Assembly: GCA_004794785.1 (NCBI GenBank)
Contig: SJOL01006478.1
Span: 600,581-664,580 of the forward strand
Source of the DNA: Opisthorchis felineus
Lineage: Eukaryota > Platyhelminthes > Trematoda > Opisthorchiida > Opisthorchiidae
Length of the DNA: 64,000 nt
Reading direction: 5' to 3'
Shown here: one piece after another, positions 24,396-36,570 of the stretch
Layout: each line of letters opens with the position of its first letter
How positions within the stretch are numbered: the first letter of the stretch is position 1
Made by a program: the position numbers and the translations under genes
The notes under the pieces: model-generated
Seen by the model: only the letters and a program-made list of their open reading frames with translations
Databases searched by the model: none
Told to the model about the DNA's origin: nothing

Positions 24396-27300
24396 CCAGC
24401 CGTTTCTGGACCGACACCATCCACTTTGGAAGATCTACTTGAGAATGGACATGCAGTAACACATTGTCTCCTCAGCGCTTAGTTGTTTTGCTGGTTGCTG
24501 ACTTACTCAGCCACCTGTCAAACGGTTTAACCTGGTTTTCTACTTAACAGTATGCTGTAAAAACAAATATCACTTTCGCTCCGTTCTTAACTCTGACACT
24601 TACATACGACTGTAGTTCTTGTGGCTGTCTATCTGTTAGCCGAGCTTCGGAATTTTCCCGCAAATTTTTCATCACCAGTCGTGAGGACATCAATAGCACT
24701 CGGTGGGTGGAATACGTATTCATTTAGATAGGTATTCGCGTGCTGTTCACTCACATGTCCCCTTCTTTTTTTATCTCTGCGTTCTATCGATGTTTTCTTT
24801 GGTGGTCTCCTATGGATTCACTTTTACTCACCTTTGCCTACCTCAGTCGCGTGTGGTAAAAGTTAGTCAGAATGTGGTGATTCTCTCCCCACCGTTAAAC
24901 TACGTCGGTTTTCCCATTGGCTCATTCCTCTGTAGTTGACTGTGCGTTTTGCACAAATGCTTGATTGACATTGCACCCTTAACCTTTAGGACGCACTTGT
25001 ATGTGCTCGATAACTAGGATTAACAAACTTTAATACTACACTACAGCACAGGTTGGGGTTGCCAGTCAACCTATAGGGATTGTTTGATGGAAGCAAAGAG
25101 GTCGAAGGTCTTTTCTATAATACCAATGTGAATATAAACGCGAAGTAACTTCGAATTGTGTTATCTACATTCACCATGCTGCCAATTTTCCTGCAACCAT
25201 ATGGATGGCCGTGTCACCAGACAGAATCAATTCACTGTACACCATACAGCCACCCAAAAACAACACCCAAAAGTAGTACGTAACGCAGCCTCATGGCACA
25301 TATGATCTTCATGGTTTCATACACTGTCAGCTTAGAGCAGTGCCTGGAGGAACTGTGTTACTTTTTAAGACGGACTGCTTCATACACGTTCATTTAATGA
25401 ACGAAAAAGACTGTCCTGCAGTCGTCCTTACCGGTAGAAATGCTGGCTCATTAAAGGAGAAGTTGGAGCAAAGTGTGGAATCTCATCAAAGGCAGCATCT
25501 AGTTCGAATAAACTTTGCATGCTTTTGAATCAGCATAACTTACTTTGACAGTCTTCTTCCTCTCCTGAAGAGATATTTTGGTGAGTCTACAAGTGAGAAG
25601 AAAAACTGAACTCCAGATTTATTTTTGCGACAGATCTTCATCAGTACATACACTATGAAGAATCTCACTCCGGTCATTTGACATTTAAGGCAAGTGCCCT
25701 CGTCCTACTCAACCAATGCATGCTTCACGCAAGAACATAGGAGAATGATACGGGTACATATGCAGGAAAGCTCACAGTTGACTGTATGTGAAAAAACTGT
25801 ACCACTGACTTTCAGCCGTTCTTCTTTGTTGGTATCTGCTTGGGGAAGTCCTGAGAAATGCGTCAGTCTTCCAACCAACACAGCAACTTGTTTGACGTTC
25901 GACGCGTCTGAAAATCACAAATATCCTCGGCTTTGCCTAAGTGATAATGCAAGTCTGTGTATCAGTGGTGACTTGTTGCATATCAGACTATATGATTTCG
26001 AATCTTGATACACCCGGGCGCACATCCCAATGATCTGTTTTGATAAGTGCAAAATTTCAGCTTAGCAATTACCATCTGACACGGAATAGTCAGAGTAATT
26101 GCACCAGGACAGCAGAAAAACTGCTCAACAAATTCCACAACTATTCATAGGTGTATACGTTTATATGTCAAGCTAGATGACTACGGGTGAAAAATTTCAA
26201 AACAGCAAAAATTTCCGGTATTGAAATGGTTCAAACACGATTTTCAGACAGGATGACTGGCCTAAACTTGTGTAGGATAATTCTAGGGAAACATCACAAA
26301 AGGCCAGGCTTGCTGGCATTTTTGTCGATGTCTGATGCTTTGCGCCAGCACTGTCAATATGATGAGATGTAATCATTGGTCTCCACCACCATTTCAAATT
26401 GAACAATTCACCTGTGCAGCTCACGCTGACTTTCGATGGATTGCTTCATCTCTCATGTGGTCATAAACCTTACTGTATCGTTTTGTTCCAAATTCTTCAT
26501 AGGGTGGGCAATTTGATTCGATATCTGGTGGTCATTTTTTGACGGTGAGTTTGCGAAGCTTGCCTAAATGTCACCATCATTCCATTGGGACCGAATATAT
26601 TTCGTTGTGGATGAAGGAAGCAAACTGGAACAAGCTGAAATGTGAATCTTGGAAGCCTCGATGAATCGACTGATAGGTGACCTTGGGTTAAGGAGTCTGA
26701 ATGGAAAATACGCTTACGGTGTACGTGTCACCTCTCACATTAATGTAGATCAATGTCCACAGGTTTCAGTCACTTAATGACTTAATAAAGAGTAGTTCAA
26801 CCTCACTGATACCAATACAGCTTTCTTAATTAGTTAAATTTCCCTAGTGTGGAAGACTACCAGGGGTTCGTCGTGTCAACCAACTTGTTTGAACACGTCA
26901 GTAGCGCGCAAATCACTATCTAAATGGTATGCGCTCATCGAGAAAATCGGACTGACCAAAACTAGATCAATTCATACGGCCTGGCTTGTTGAAATGGACT
27001 TTAAAAACCGCGCATGAACACACACAAAGGTCCTGGTAATCCCGGGCGATCCACTGTGATGAACAGTGAGATGAATTCGTTTGAGTGCAAACTGTATAAT
27101 AGATGTCTTAGTCATACTGAAGTAAAAGGAGTTATCTTGACACTCATCTGTTTCCTCATCACTGATTTATCCACCTTTTGAGGTCATGTCCTACTTACCG
27201 TATGTGAAAACAGAATATGCAGCTCATCATCGCATTACGGGCCTAGTTTTTCAAGTCTGTTCATGAGACCTATTGAAAGCGTTTTAATGATGCCTTAGTA

Positions 27301-27586
27301 GACAACTTTAGACTTTCGCACTATTCAACAGACCCACGAAAATCTATCCATAAACGACAAATATCCAAACATGCTTTCCTCCGTCAGCTGTGCTACGTCT
27401 CGTTACAAAAGACTGATAGAATGTATCCATAGATTTGTATCCAGACCATTTTCTTTTTGACAGTTCCTGTCCCACCCTGAAGCAATTATCCTGGTGTGTC
27501 CACACTTAATGCGAGATCACCATACTCCAGTTTCACTGGGTCGCAACAACTTCCGAGTGTCGCACAAGAGACGCATGATTTGAGCG
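24395..27586. other. Gene-poor stretch
   Basis: The longest open frame is 25694-26008 on plus (104 codons). It has several cysteines but no recognised motif, and no splice context supports it. No gene is claimed. Confidence 0.45.
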
Positions 27587-27870
27587 AAATACACTCATTT
27601 GCATAGCAATTTGGTTCTGACGGGAGACTCACCTGAAACCCAGCTGAATCTCTCGTTTATGACGTTTTCAAGCTGGGTTCCAGGTGAGTCTCCCGTCAAA
27701 TTGGTATGCAAATGAGTGTATTTCACCAATTTCGTGCAATTTGGGTTCAAGTAGAATATAAGGTTGACGAAAACTAGGGGGACTGTACCTACCTGATGAG
27801 CCCCAAGAAGGGCGAAACCGGTCGTAGGTTGTCGAAGAGTTTTCAGCAACCTTATGAGTAGTGTATTACG
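27587..27870 (+). repeat. Hammerhead-repeat family, copy G (best preserved)
   Basis: A SINE-like unit of about 285 bp. A long inverted repeat (27587-27645 with 27671-27723, loop about 25 bp) is followed by a linker (TTCGTGCAATTTGGGTTCAAG), an intact hammerhead ribozyme (27787-27829) and a conserved 3' end ending TATGAGTAGTGTATTACG. The order of modules is the same as in the 10.75 kb copy. There is no coding capacity beyond chance frames. Such units resemble the ribozyme-bearing short retroelements of schistosomes and retrozyme-like elements. The mobilising enzyme is not evident here. Confidence 0.85.
27787..27829 (+). ncRNA. Type I hammerhead ribozyme, intact core
   Basis: All conserved elements are in place. 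Stem I 5' strand is ACCTAC (27787-27792). CTGATGA follows (27793-27799). Stem II is GCCC/GGGC closing a CAAGAA loop (27800-27813), then GAAA (27814-27817). A very short stem III is formed by CCGG (27818-27821), then TC, with predicted self-cleavage after C27823. Stem I 3' strand is GTAGGT (27824-27829), a perfect complement of ACCTAC. The loop-less CCGG stem III is typical of hammerheads that work best as dimers or in multimeric transcripts, as in retrozymes and newt satellite DNA. Activity is predicted from structure only. Confidence 0.85.
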
Positions 27871-30010
27871 GCTATATATGCATGATTTGTTTTCTCGCCT
27901 ACAGTTGTCGATAATGTCAAGGATTTTTCTATTTCAAATTAGTTTTCTAATGCTTTCTTGTGTGTAAAAATGCTTGCACCATTATTCTTCGTTACAATGT
28001 TAAACAAGTGTTTTGAGATTTCCTGTGGAATGTGTGTTCAGCCCCAATCGTGATCCTTGTTTTGTACAACAGGAACAGTTTGGAAACTGCGACAAAATCA
28101 TTCCAACATAATCCCCTACTTTAAATGAGAAGCCCATTTTCAAGACTGAAAAATGTATCCGCATCAAGTTTTCGCATTCCGTACGTGTGAGGATGAATGA
28201 CTTGAGCGTGGAAATCGATGACATTAACCAGACCTGATTCATTCAACAACTTGTTATCGTTTTACTTTGGAGTCATATGACACTAATGCCACGTCTATGT
28301 TGACCGAAAGTCTGCTTAGGCAAAGCCCATAAGAAGCACATGAACACACAATCACTTTGTTGTCGCAAATGCTGCTGATCAATTGTTGAAAAAATCCACC
28401 CCACCTGATGAGATCATAATAGGCCAATTTTGAGCCGTAGATGTTTTGCTTACAGATATTTCAAGCGCAGCCTCGCAGTTACTCCTACGATATTGAGCGT
28501 AATGGTCTTGCAAAATCGAACGTATTTGCAAGGTTCACAAATGCACGTCACGTGTGAGGATTGGAGTGACTGGATAGCATAATGAAAGCAGGACAAGTGA
28601 TGTTAGCTAGGCAAGTGAAACCGATTAGGCATTGGGGGAGAAGAGAAAAAGCGTATCGGATATGTAATCATCGTTCTTAAAGATGTAAAGATTTCTTTGC
28701 TGTGAGTGAGTGTAACGACCCAAGAGACTTACAAACCACCTTCACTCCAAACCCAGCCATAGAATATTTGGTTATCTTGCTCACCAAATCCAACCTGGTT
28801 TATTAATTCGACTGTGAGTGTGAAGTTAGACACATAGGTAGAGCAACGAGACACATTAGACTACGAATTGGAAGATGGTACCGAAGTGACTGGCCACCCC
28901 AGAGTTTTACGGTCCCCAATCCGTCACTACTAAGCATCTTTTAGGCATATTAGCCACATTGTAGACCCAACAGTGGCTTTGGGACGTGATTTTTATGTCC
29001 AATCACGGTAACACATCCTTTTAATCCAACTTTGTGTGCACAAAACTGCTAAATGACGTATCTTCAACCTAATCATCCATCTACCGCATATGTAATTTTT
29101 TCCACTTTTATAATTCACCTTGCTTTATTTTACCCCATTTTGAAACCCCATTTGGTCATCACATGCACTCAGGGCAGTAAAATCTTGATATCCTTTAATA
29201 CGGTGGTGATGCGCTTTTTATCTGCCCCCCCCCCTCAATGACTAACAGATTTCATTGGTCAAGCTGACTTCACGTGTTCTGCGTTCGTTATATTAAATGA
29301 TCTGGTCGCTCATACCAGTCCTCATTTGCTCGACTTTTCATGACCGGTAAGCTTATTATCGGAGGAGTGACTGTCCAGCTGCGAATGAGACATCTGTGTA
29401 CAAAACGTCCTACGCCCTAAATTCGGCCCATCTTTTTGGGATGCAAATGCTGAGACCAATTAACCATCTAACGAAGTGAAATGAAAAACTATCGTTTTAC
29501 GTGATGTATGGCAACTGTCCCAGGAATTTTTGGAAATATGAAGCCTGTGTAGTTCATATCTGCAAAACGTAATATGATGTAAAATGATGGCTCTACCTGG
29601 AACGTGGAAGACCGTTCCACTGTTGAGCTCCATATACCGAATGCACTAATTCTGCATTACACTAAAGCACTGGGACCATCCTGCTGGTCAAATTTCCCCA
29701 TCCTGATTTGCCTGTCTTAGGTTTCAATCCCAGAACTACCGGCTATCCTAGATCCAGGTCCATTTCAACGTGTAAAAGTCTTTAGGAGGACCAATGTCAC
29801 ATTTACTCTCTTATTAATGAAGGTCCACCAACTTTTGAAGCACGGTCCTGGTGCGCTGCCTACCAAGAATCAGGAAAGCTTAAACATAAAGACACGAGCC
29901 TAAGGGCTCACAGACATACCTTTGACGCGCAAAGCTGCGCATAGTACCCCCTATACATTTCCGTCGTAGTATGGTTGTGATGAGCTGGCAAAGAATGCTT
30001 CACTAAACTT
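27871..30010. other. Gene-poor stretch
   Basis: An 80-codon minus frame (28000-28242) and an alternative frame through the same DNA both look moderately protein-like, so neither can be preferred. A C11 tract lies at 29224-29234. Nothing else is supported. Confidence 0.45.
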
Positions 30011-30029
30011 TGTTCTTATAGAACTGGCT

Positions 30030-30289
30030 CACTGCTGCAGGGCTGCAGTAAAGACTTCTCTATTTGCAACAAGAAAAGCCTCAGAATGAGGCCGATGACC
30101 CTTTTGTGTGAAAATCCTGTCCGAACGAATCGACCTGTCCAACAATGAAGGTTTCGGTAATCCATCGCTCTCATCAGAGCGTGTTGCAGTGTCATATTTG
30201 TAGTCATTAGCAACCAGCCTATCATTAGCTGATGACAACAGCAATGCGCACTGGAGCAGCTGATCTTTTACCGCAATTTTACGATGACT
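30030..30289 (-). CDS. Possible exon of unidentified gene
   Basis: On minus the frame can run from an acceptor-like TACTAG (near 30290) to a donor-like CAGCA/GTGAGC at about 30033. It encodes about 85 hydrophilic residues without stops (VKDQLLQCALLLSSAND, later SLLDRSIRSDRIFTQKG). The composition is like a real exon. I do not recognise the family, and no neighbouring exon is visible. Confidence 0.33.
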
Positions 30290-30301
30290 AGTACATACCA
30301 T

Positions 30302-33300
30302 TATGATTTAGTCTGGTGTTTCATACACACTTGAGATCATTGTATGAAAAAGCTGCAGACGAAACAATGGAACTCGGTGGCATGAAAATCAACCATTAAC
30401 GGGCCATTCGGCCGGCATAATTATCCACCCCAGCAACGTTTCGATTATGATGGTCATCAGTGCATGGGTGAAATGTAGCTTCTTTAACCCTGGCAGACAC
30501 ATCCAGTCCCGAAATTGCCCGGGGCAGCCACTGGATCATGCGGTCAACAGGTAGTCTGCAACTACTATGGCGTGATTATCTCATCGTAGGATAGGGACTA
30601 ATACTGCCACCTCGACAGCGGACCACACAGTTGACTATCTGGTTCATCCAAGGATCTCACTACCAGAGTACATCAAAACGGGCAAAACTTGGCTGACAGG
30701 AGTACCTCTACAGCAAGCAGGACAGAAGTGTCGATTGATGAATTCTAGATAACCTGATAACCTGAATTGGCACAGGTCAGCTTACACAAACTTGTATTTT
30801 GATTATCTGACTTGGGACATGTTGCGCGATTCGCTGAAGCTGACGCAACAAACATCTTAGACCCTTTACCACTACTACATCTGGTATAAGTAGTCGGAAA
30901 CTTGTATGTAAGTATTAAGTCTGGAATAAGATGAACCTCGCTACAGGAAAGCATCTGTGACACTACTGTAATGATTGTATGACTATACCAATAGGGACAC
31001 TCGTAAAATGGAACCTTTGGAAAAACCCTTGCTTGTGGAGATACGAAGATTTAAACCATGTTCATTCTCTGATAATGCGACTTCAATGGCCTGTTGGGTC
31101 CGCGCTTCGGTCTCACCATGTGTAAGTATCGTTCTGAAACAAGAAGCACGCTAGAACCTTATCATCACCAAATTTGCTGTTGAGGTTAGAACAATCAGAC
31201 TTTTCATGAAGCCAGCCTTGAAAGTCATTTAGATAGTGACATTGTTTCACTGTGGACACTACTGAAGAGTAATCACGTCGCATGTTTCCACCTCATATTC
31301 AAACAGTTTGGCATTCTGTCTATGGAAAGGCTTTTTAACAAGTTGATTATTGTTAGATCTATCAGAATAGGAATCTAAAGATCGCTATATCAATAAAGCA
31401 CGTTCTGACAGCCACGAAAATGTTAGTTGCAATGTGGTTCGAATACACCTCTGGAAACGCAATGGTTCGATAATCGGTGAGTGAACCCGTACTTTTGTCT
31501 CGTTCACTGTTTTCTTCCATTTTGCGTCAGTTCCCTTAGAGCGTAAATATATCATTTTTGGGCGGGTTCTTCATGGAATGTATGAAACGATGAATTGAAT
31601 GGGTTCCGTTGCTCTAAGTGACAATATTTTAAAAGTGAATACCGTACACAACTGCGAGGATACTGAAAAGCAGATGTGAATGGTCTGTCACAAAAGCTAA
31701 CCCCGCAGCGGTTGTGATATCAGCTCTTATGTTCATAATAAAAACAAAGAATCGGGTCGGGACCTTTAAAAGACCGATTTTACCAGATTTTGCTTCATAG
31801 TAACATTTTGTCTGTGGGACTTACGAAAGTCTTGCAATAACTCTAGGTCGGGCCGGGAGCCACCGCGCTTTTTCTGCCGTACAGTGAGTGTGTGTGGTCT
31901 CTGTTCTTATATGTTGTTTGTGTTTGTCCCATATATTGAGCGCTCGTTTGTCTACTCACCATTCGTCTCAGCAATGGCCCAGGTGTTCTTGAAAAATTAA
32001 TACCAACCACACAGCATCCTCATTGAGATGATCTTGTCCACTGGTTCAACATTTCCTTAGCAGGTCAAGAATCACCGGCAAATTTTAGTGCGCTGGATTA
32101 GTCAGCCCCATATCTCAATGAATTCCAAACCATCCTGCCGATGGGGTCGTTTGTTATGATGGGTGATCCGCTTACACATCGGTTTCTCTCACTCGGATAA
32201 AACCACTGAGGTTTACACTACGTCTATGTGGTACGCGAATTCCATTAGTATTTGTTTGTTCGTCATCGAGTTTATAAAACGCACGTTTGCTTATAAACAC
32301 CTCTTCCAGTAAACAACCGATTTCGCTCATCGGTAGGAAACACAGCACCACTTATTAAACACAGTTGGGTGTACAAGTGTTGAAAACACAGTTCGTTCTT
32401 ATCGATGTTAATTGCCTGTCCATAAGCAAAGATCAGTTTGGTAAACAAACAGTCCTTCACTTGCCCAGGTTGTGACGAAGGGCTCATTTTACCACGTCAA
32501 TCTCATGATTTTGGTCTGCCCACCAAATTCCACTGTTACTTTGGCGCTGTCACGCATGGTTCACAGGAATTTCTTTGGCCTTTTGCATTCAAATAACGAC
32601 CAACGTCACTGCGGGTGTAAAAAAGATGGTCACGTTTCTGCACACAAAAAACAGAAAATGTCCCACGCCAGCAAAACAATAAGCGAGGGACTTTAAATGG
32701 GACCTTTTGCTGCAAATGATTCAGGTACCAACATTGGATCACAATTTGCACCAGTAGGTGAGAAAACAGAGGCGCTGTAATTTCCTGTGCTGAAAGCAGA
32801 GGTGCTACTATATCATTTTCAATAATGTGCTTATAAAACAGTGTTTTTCTGGGTATTACGGCTAAAACGATTTCACTGAGGAGAGTTCATTTCAATAAGC
32901 AACCATCACCAGTAGTGATGAAGAACAGAGCAACATAACTCCCCAAACTTCATCATCACAAACATAGAGAGAACAGAATTTAGACGGTAGTTTCCAGTCA
33001 GATATCTGGCTTGGGCGGTTCGCATTTCGTGCTTTTCTGAGAAGGCCACAAATCCCCGGAAGCTCGCCTGATATCTGTGCGGCAGTTGGCCGGCAACGCC
33101 GTAGGGAAGAAAAAATGTGATTATTTCCACTACTTACGAGTAGTCAGATGTCCTAACCATTACAGTGGCTGCCACGCCGCACCCAAGTTTTGCCGTATCC
33201 CCATTGTGAAACAGTCAGTTGCTTTAATTCTGCAAGATTTACCATCCAAAACTCTGTATCTGTGGCCACTGCAATAAACTGCAATAAACTATGTGGCACC

Positions 33301-33890
33301 TTAGTGAGTCAGAATATTATTTACTGGGATGAGTGATTTGGCCGTTGATCAGGTGGTCGTCGGTTTGTTTGCCGGGTTTGGCAAATGGCTTGCAAAAGTC
33401 TTGTCACCAATCGAAGAGGCACCATTAGTGTGCATGCTGACCAGGCCTTAATAAGAGGCCGTAGAACGACAATCAGCATGGAGGTACAGGTTTTGGGGAC
33501 ATATTTCTTTCTGTAAAGTGGGTGAAATTGCCTAGTTTTAAATCGCACGACATTTTGTCCAGGACAGGACCAACAGAAGTATAATAAGTACATAATGGTT
33601 CATATGATTCTCCGTCCGTCGTCCCCGGATGCTGATTTTACGAAACCAACAGATGATCTGACCGGGTATACCCGACATGTGTATCCACTACAGATTTACC
33701 ACCCGAAACTATTTCGGACTAAGTTTTCGCCTGAATCAGCTAAAGGACTCGTTTTCGGACGAGTTTGCAGCACAGCAGTCCGAAGCATAATTTTGTTGGT
33801 ATTACACAGTCGCTTCTGCTGACTACGCGAACACTTTGGTCACTTTTTGCTACTACAGTCGTTTATTAATACTTGTAGTGAGTCATTGCA
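30302..33890. other. Gene-poor stretch
   Basis: Several 70-90 codon open frames occur on both strands (for example 33321-33593 on minus) but none has a motif or splice context. No feature is claimed. Confidence 0.45.
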
Positions 33891-34071
33891 TTGGAGAACT
33901 ACTTAATTTTTGACAGTGGTAAGAGATGTTGTCGGACACAGCTATCTCTCTCTATAGGAATTCATAGAAAGGCAGAATAATGGCATTGTATGTTGTCGGA
34001 GCAAAGGGAAAGGGTCTGCATCATTCTAAGGGAGCATACTGCCGAATGAACATAGACTATGTCGAGGGCTC

Positions 34072-35004
34072 ATGTCAGACAGTAACGCAACTGGCGTTTC
34101 CTATGATGCATTGAAGAAAAAAGTTCTGCAACACTCCAAACCGACTAAATTTGTAGCAGCCCAAAGAGCTAGATTCACTATGTTGATGCGCTCTCATTCT
34201 CAGTCGGTTCTTGTTTTGTATTGCAGTTACAGACACAGGCAGCCAAATGTGACTACGGTGCCCGATTAGAAGACCAACTATGTGATAGATCATTGCTGGT
34301 ATTCAGTTGCCCGAATTGCAACAGAAGCTGATGCTCTGTCCAGACCAAAAATTTCAAACTATTCGGAAAATATGCGAGCAGTATGAAGATGTGAAGCAGG
34401 TAACGAAGACTAACGAAGCAGTGTTGTTGAATTATTCTAAAAGAAGTAATTCAAGGGTGCAAACAGACAACAAATTCAAAACTCGAACAAATTTTCGTGC
34501 TCCAAATCCATCAATACGTCACTCCATAGATTGTAGTTTCAACTCGGCGATTCAAATTTTGGGAAATGTGAATCTCGTGGACGAAATCATTCCAGATATT
34601 CATGCCCTCACAGGCAAGCGAAGTGTTTTATCTGCGGGAAAACGGGACACATTCAACTTGTCTGTAAGTCAAAAAAGGTGTGTCATTTAACTCCCGATCC
34701 AAATACTGACGTGAAAACATTATCTGAAGACATCTCCACCCTTTTTCTAATCATTTTGCCCCAAAATTCGTCACACATTTTTAAAACTTTGATATCCGCT
34801 TCTGGTCAAAAACATGATTTCATTGTTGACACTGGTAGTGTTGAGTCCATTATTCCACAGTCAGATCTAACTGCATTTTATCCCAGTGTTGTGATGGAGC
34901 CTACAGATGTTAATATCCGCGGTATCACTGGACATTCTGTACCTCTAGTTGGTAGTTGCACGATTCCTGTGAGATTGTCCCAAGGTACCCCCCATCGATT
35001 GTAA
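34072..35004 (+). pseudogene. Ty3/Gypsy-type gag and protease remnant
   Basis: The 5' coding part of a Gypsy-like element. Gag-like helical sequence comes first (FVAAQRARFTMLMRSHS near 34160; IRKICEQYEDVKQV near 34360). A CCHC zinc knuckle (C-x2-C-x4-H-x4-C) lies at 34624-34665, in a different frame from the open frame around it, which shows a frameshift. A retropepsin follows with the catalytic DTGS at 34828-34839 and a GHSVPLVGSC strand near 34930. It is closest in pattern to the K02A2.6-like Gypsy elements common in trematodes. No flanking LTRs were recognised. Confidence 0.8.
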
Positions 35005-35050
35005 TTTTTTAGTTTGAACCTCGGGACCATCGATTATCGGACTCAATGTT

Positions 35051-36570
35051 TTGCGCTCACTGCGAACTAGTATCACCTTACTGACTTCTGTGGATGAGAA
35101 TGAACTCAAACGACTGATTCTCAAATGTTCTCAGGCTACAGGTGGCATGCAAATACCTAAGGTGAAACTCGAAACTACAGGAGATCCTATATTTCTTAGG
35201 AGACGAATTATTCCGTTTAGCTTACGGGAAACTGTTCATCAAGCATTGAATTCAATGTGTGAGAAAGGAATATTGACCCCCGTCGAATCATCAAATTGGG
35301 CAACTCCGATAGTTACCCCACTAAATGCTGATGGCATTACTCCGAGAATTTGTGAAGACTACTGGCTAACGCTAAATACGCGGTTACTACAACGTACATG
35401 CACTACAGAAGAGCCTGAAGATGTACTGTATCGTTTATCAGGTTCATGTATGTTTTCCAAAATTGATCTAAAAGATGCCAATCTTCAAATACCACTGGAC
35501 GAAGCCTCTAGTAATCTTACCGTGACCAACACACCTTTTGGATTATTCCGATACAATTTCCTTCCCTTCGGCCTGAATGTTTCACCAGCTGTATTTCACC
35601 AAGTTATGAATACTATTACAAAAGATTTGGAGGGTGTTGAGACGTACCAAGATGATGTCATAGTGCACGCTGCTGATAAAGCTACCCATGATATGCGTCT
35701 GTTGTCTTTGCTAAATCGATTTTCTGAGTTCAACGTAGCCATTCATCCTGGTAACTGCACTTTTTTGGTGTTTCATGATTTTCATGCCTTGGCTACATTG
35801 TGGATGGCAGTGGTTTTAAACCGGATACAAACCGTCTATCTCCTTTAGTAAATGCGCCATCACCAACCAATCTACAAGAACTGCGTTCTGTTCTAGGAGC
35901 ACTTCAGTATTATTCTCGTTTTATTCCTAACTTTGCTAAACATGCAAGTTGTTTGTTTGATGTCATATCTGCCAATAAATTTTCTTGGTCCTCCAACCAT
36001 GAAAAGACGTTGCGTGCATTGCTTGGTCATCTTCAAACTTCAGCTGTTTTGAAACCATTTTCCGCCAAACATCATTCGATCATCATTACTGATACTTCTT
36101 CCACTGGAATAGGAGCAATCCTTGAAAAGTGTGGCAGACCGGTGATCTGCATTTATCCTTGACTCTCAAAAGCCGAACGTGGGTATTCTCAGACTTACCG
36201 AGAAACACTTGCGGTATATTGGGCTGTCAAACGGCTCCATAAGTATCTTTTTGGATCAAACTTTACCATTGCTACTGATCACGAGGCTTTGAAGTTCTTG
36301 TATCACCCTACAAAATCTCTAGCGAAGTCATCTGCTGCTATGGTGCAACGATGGATTATTGCACTGAGTTCGTACACCTACACAGTTGTTCATCGTAGTG
36401 CAAGGATGATTCCCCATGCCGATTTATTATCCGGAGTTCCATTATGCGACTCCGATTCAAACAATTCAGATTGTTTATTGATTCAACCATTACCAGCCAA
36501 ACGGGATGCGCTTGTTGCTGATACTAAAAGATATTTTGCTCCCATTTTTTCTGCGCTGCTACGTGGCTGA
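35051..36570 (+). pseudogene. Ty3/Gypsy-type reverse transcriptase and RNase H remnant
   Basis: The reverse transcriptase runs from about 35051 with the first catalytic aspartate in FSKIDLKDA and the YQDD box at 35645-35656. A frameshift near 35770-35795 moves the frame, after which DGSGFKPDTNRL and the connection region LGALQYYSRFIPNFAKH continue. RNase H keeps its acidic residues: TDTSSTGIGA near 36088, the glutamate in YRETLAVYWAVK near 36200, and TDHEALKFL near 36273. In-frame stops occur at about 36160 and 36568. The protein can no longer be made as one chain. Confidence 0.85.
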
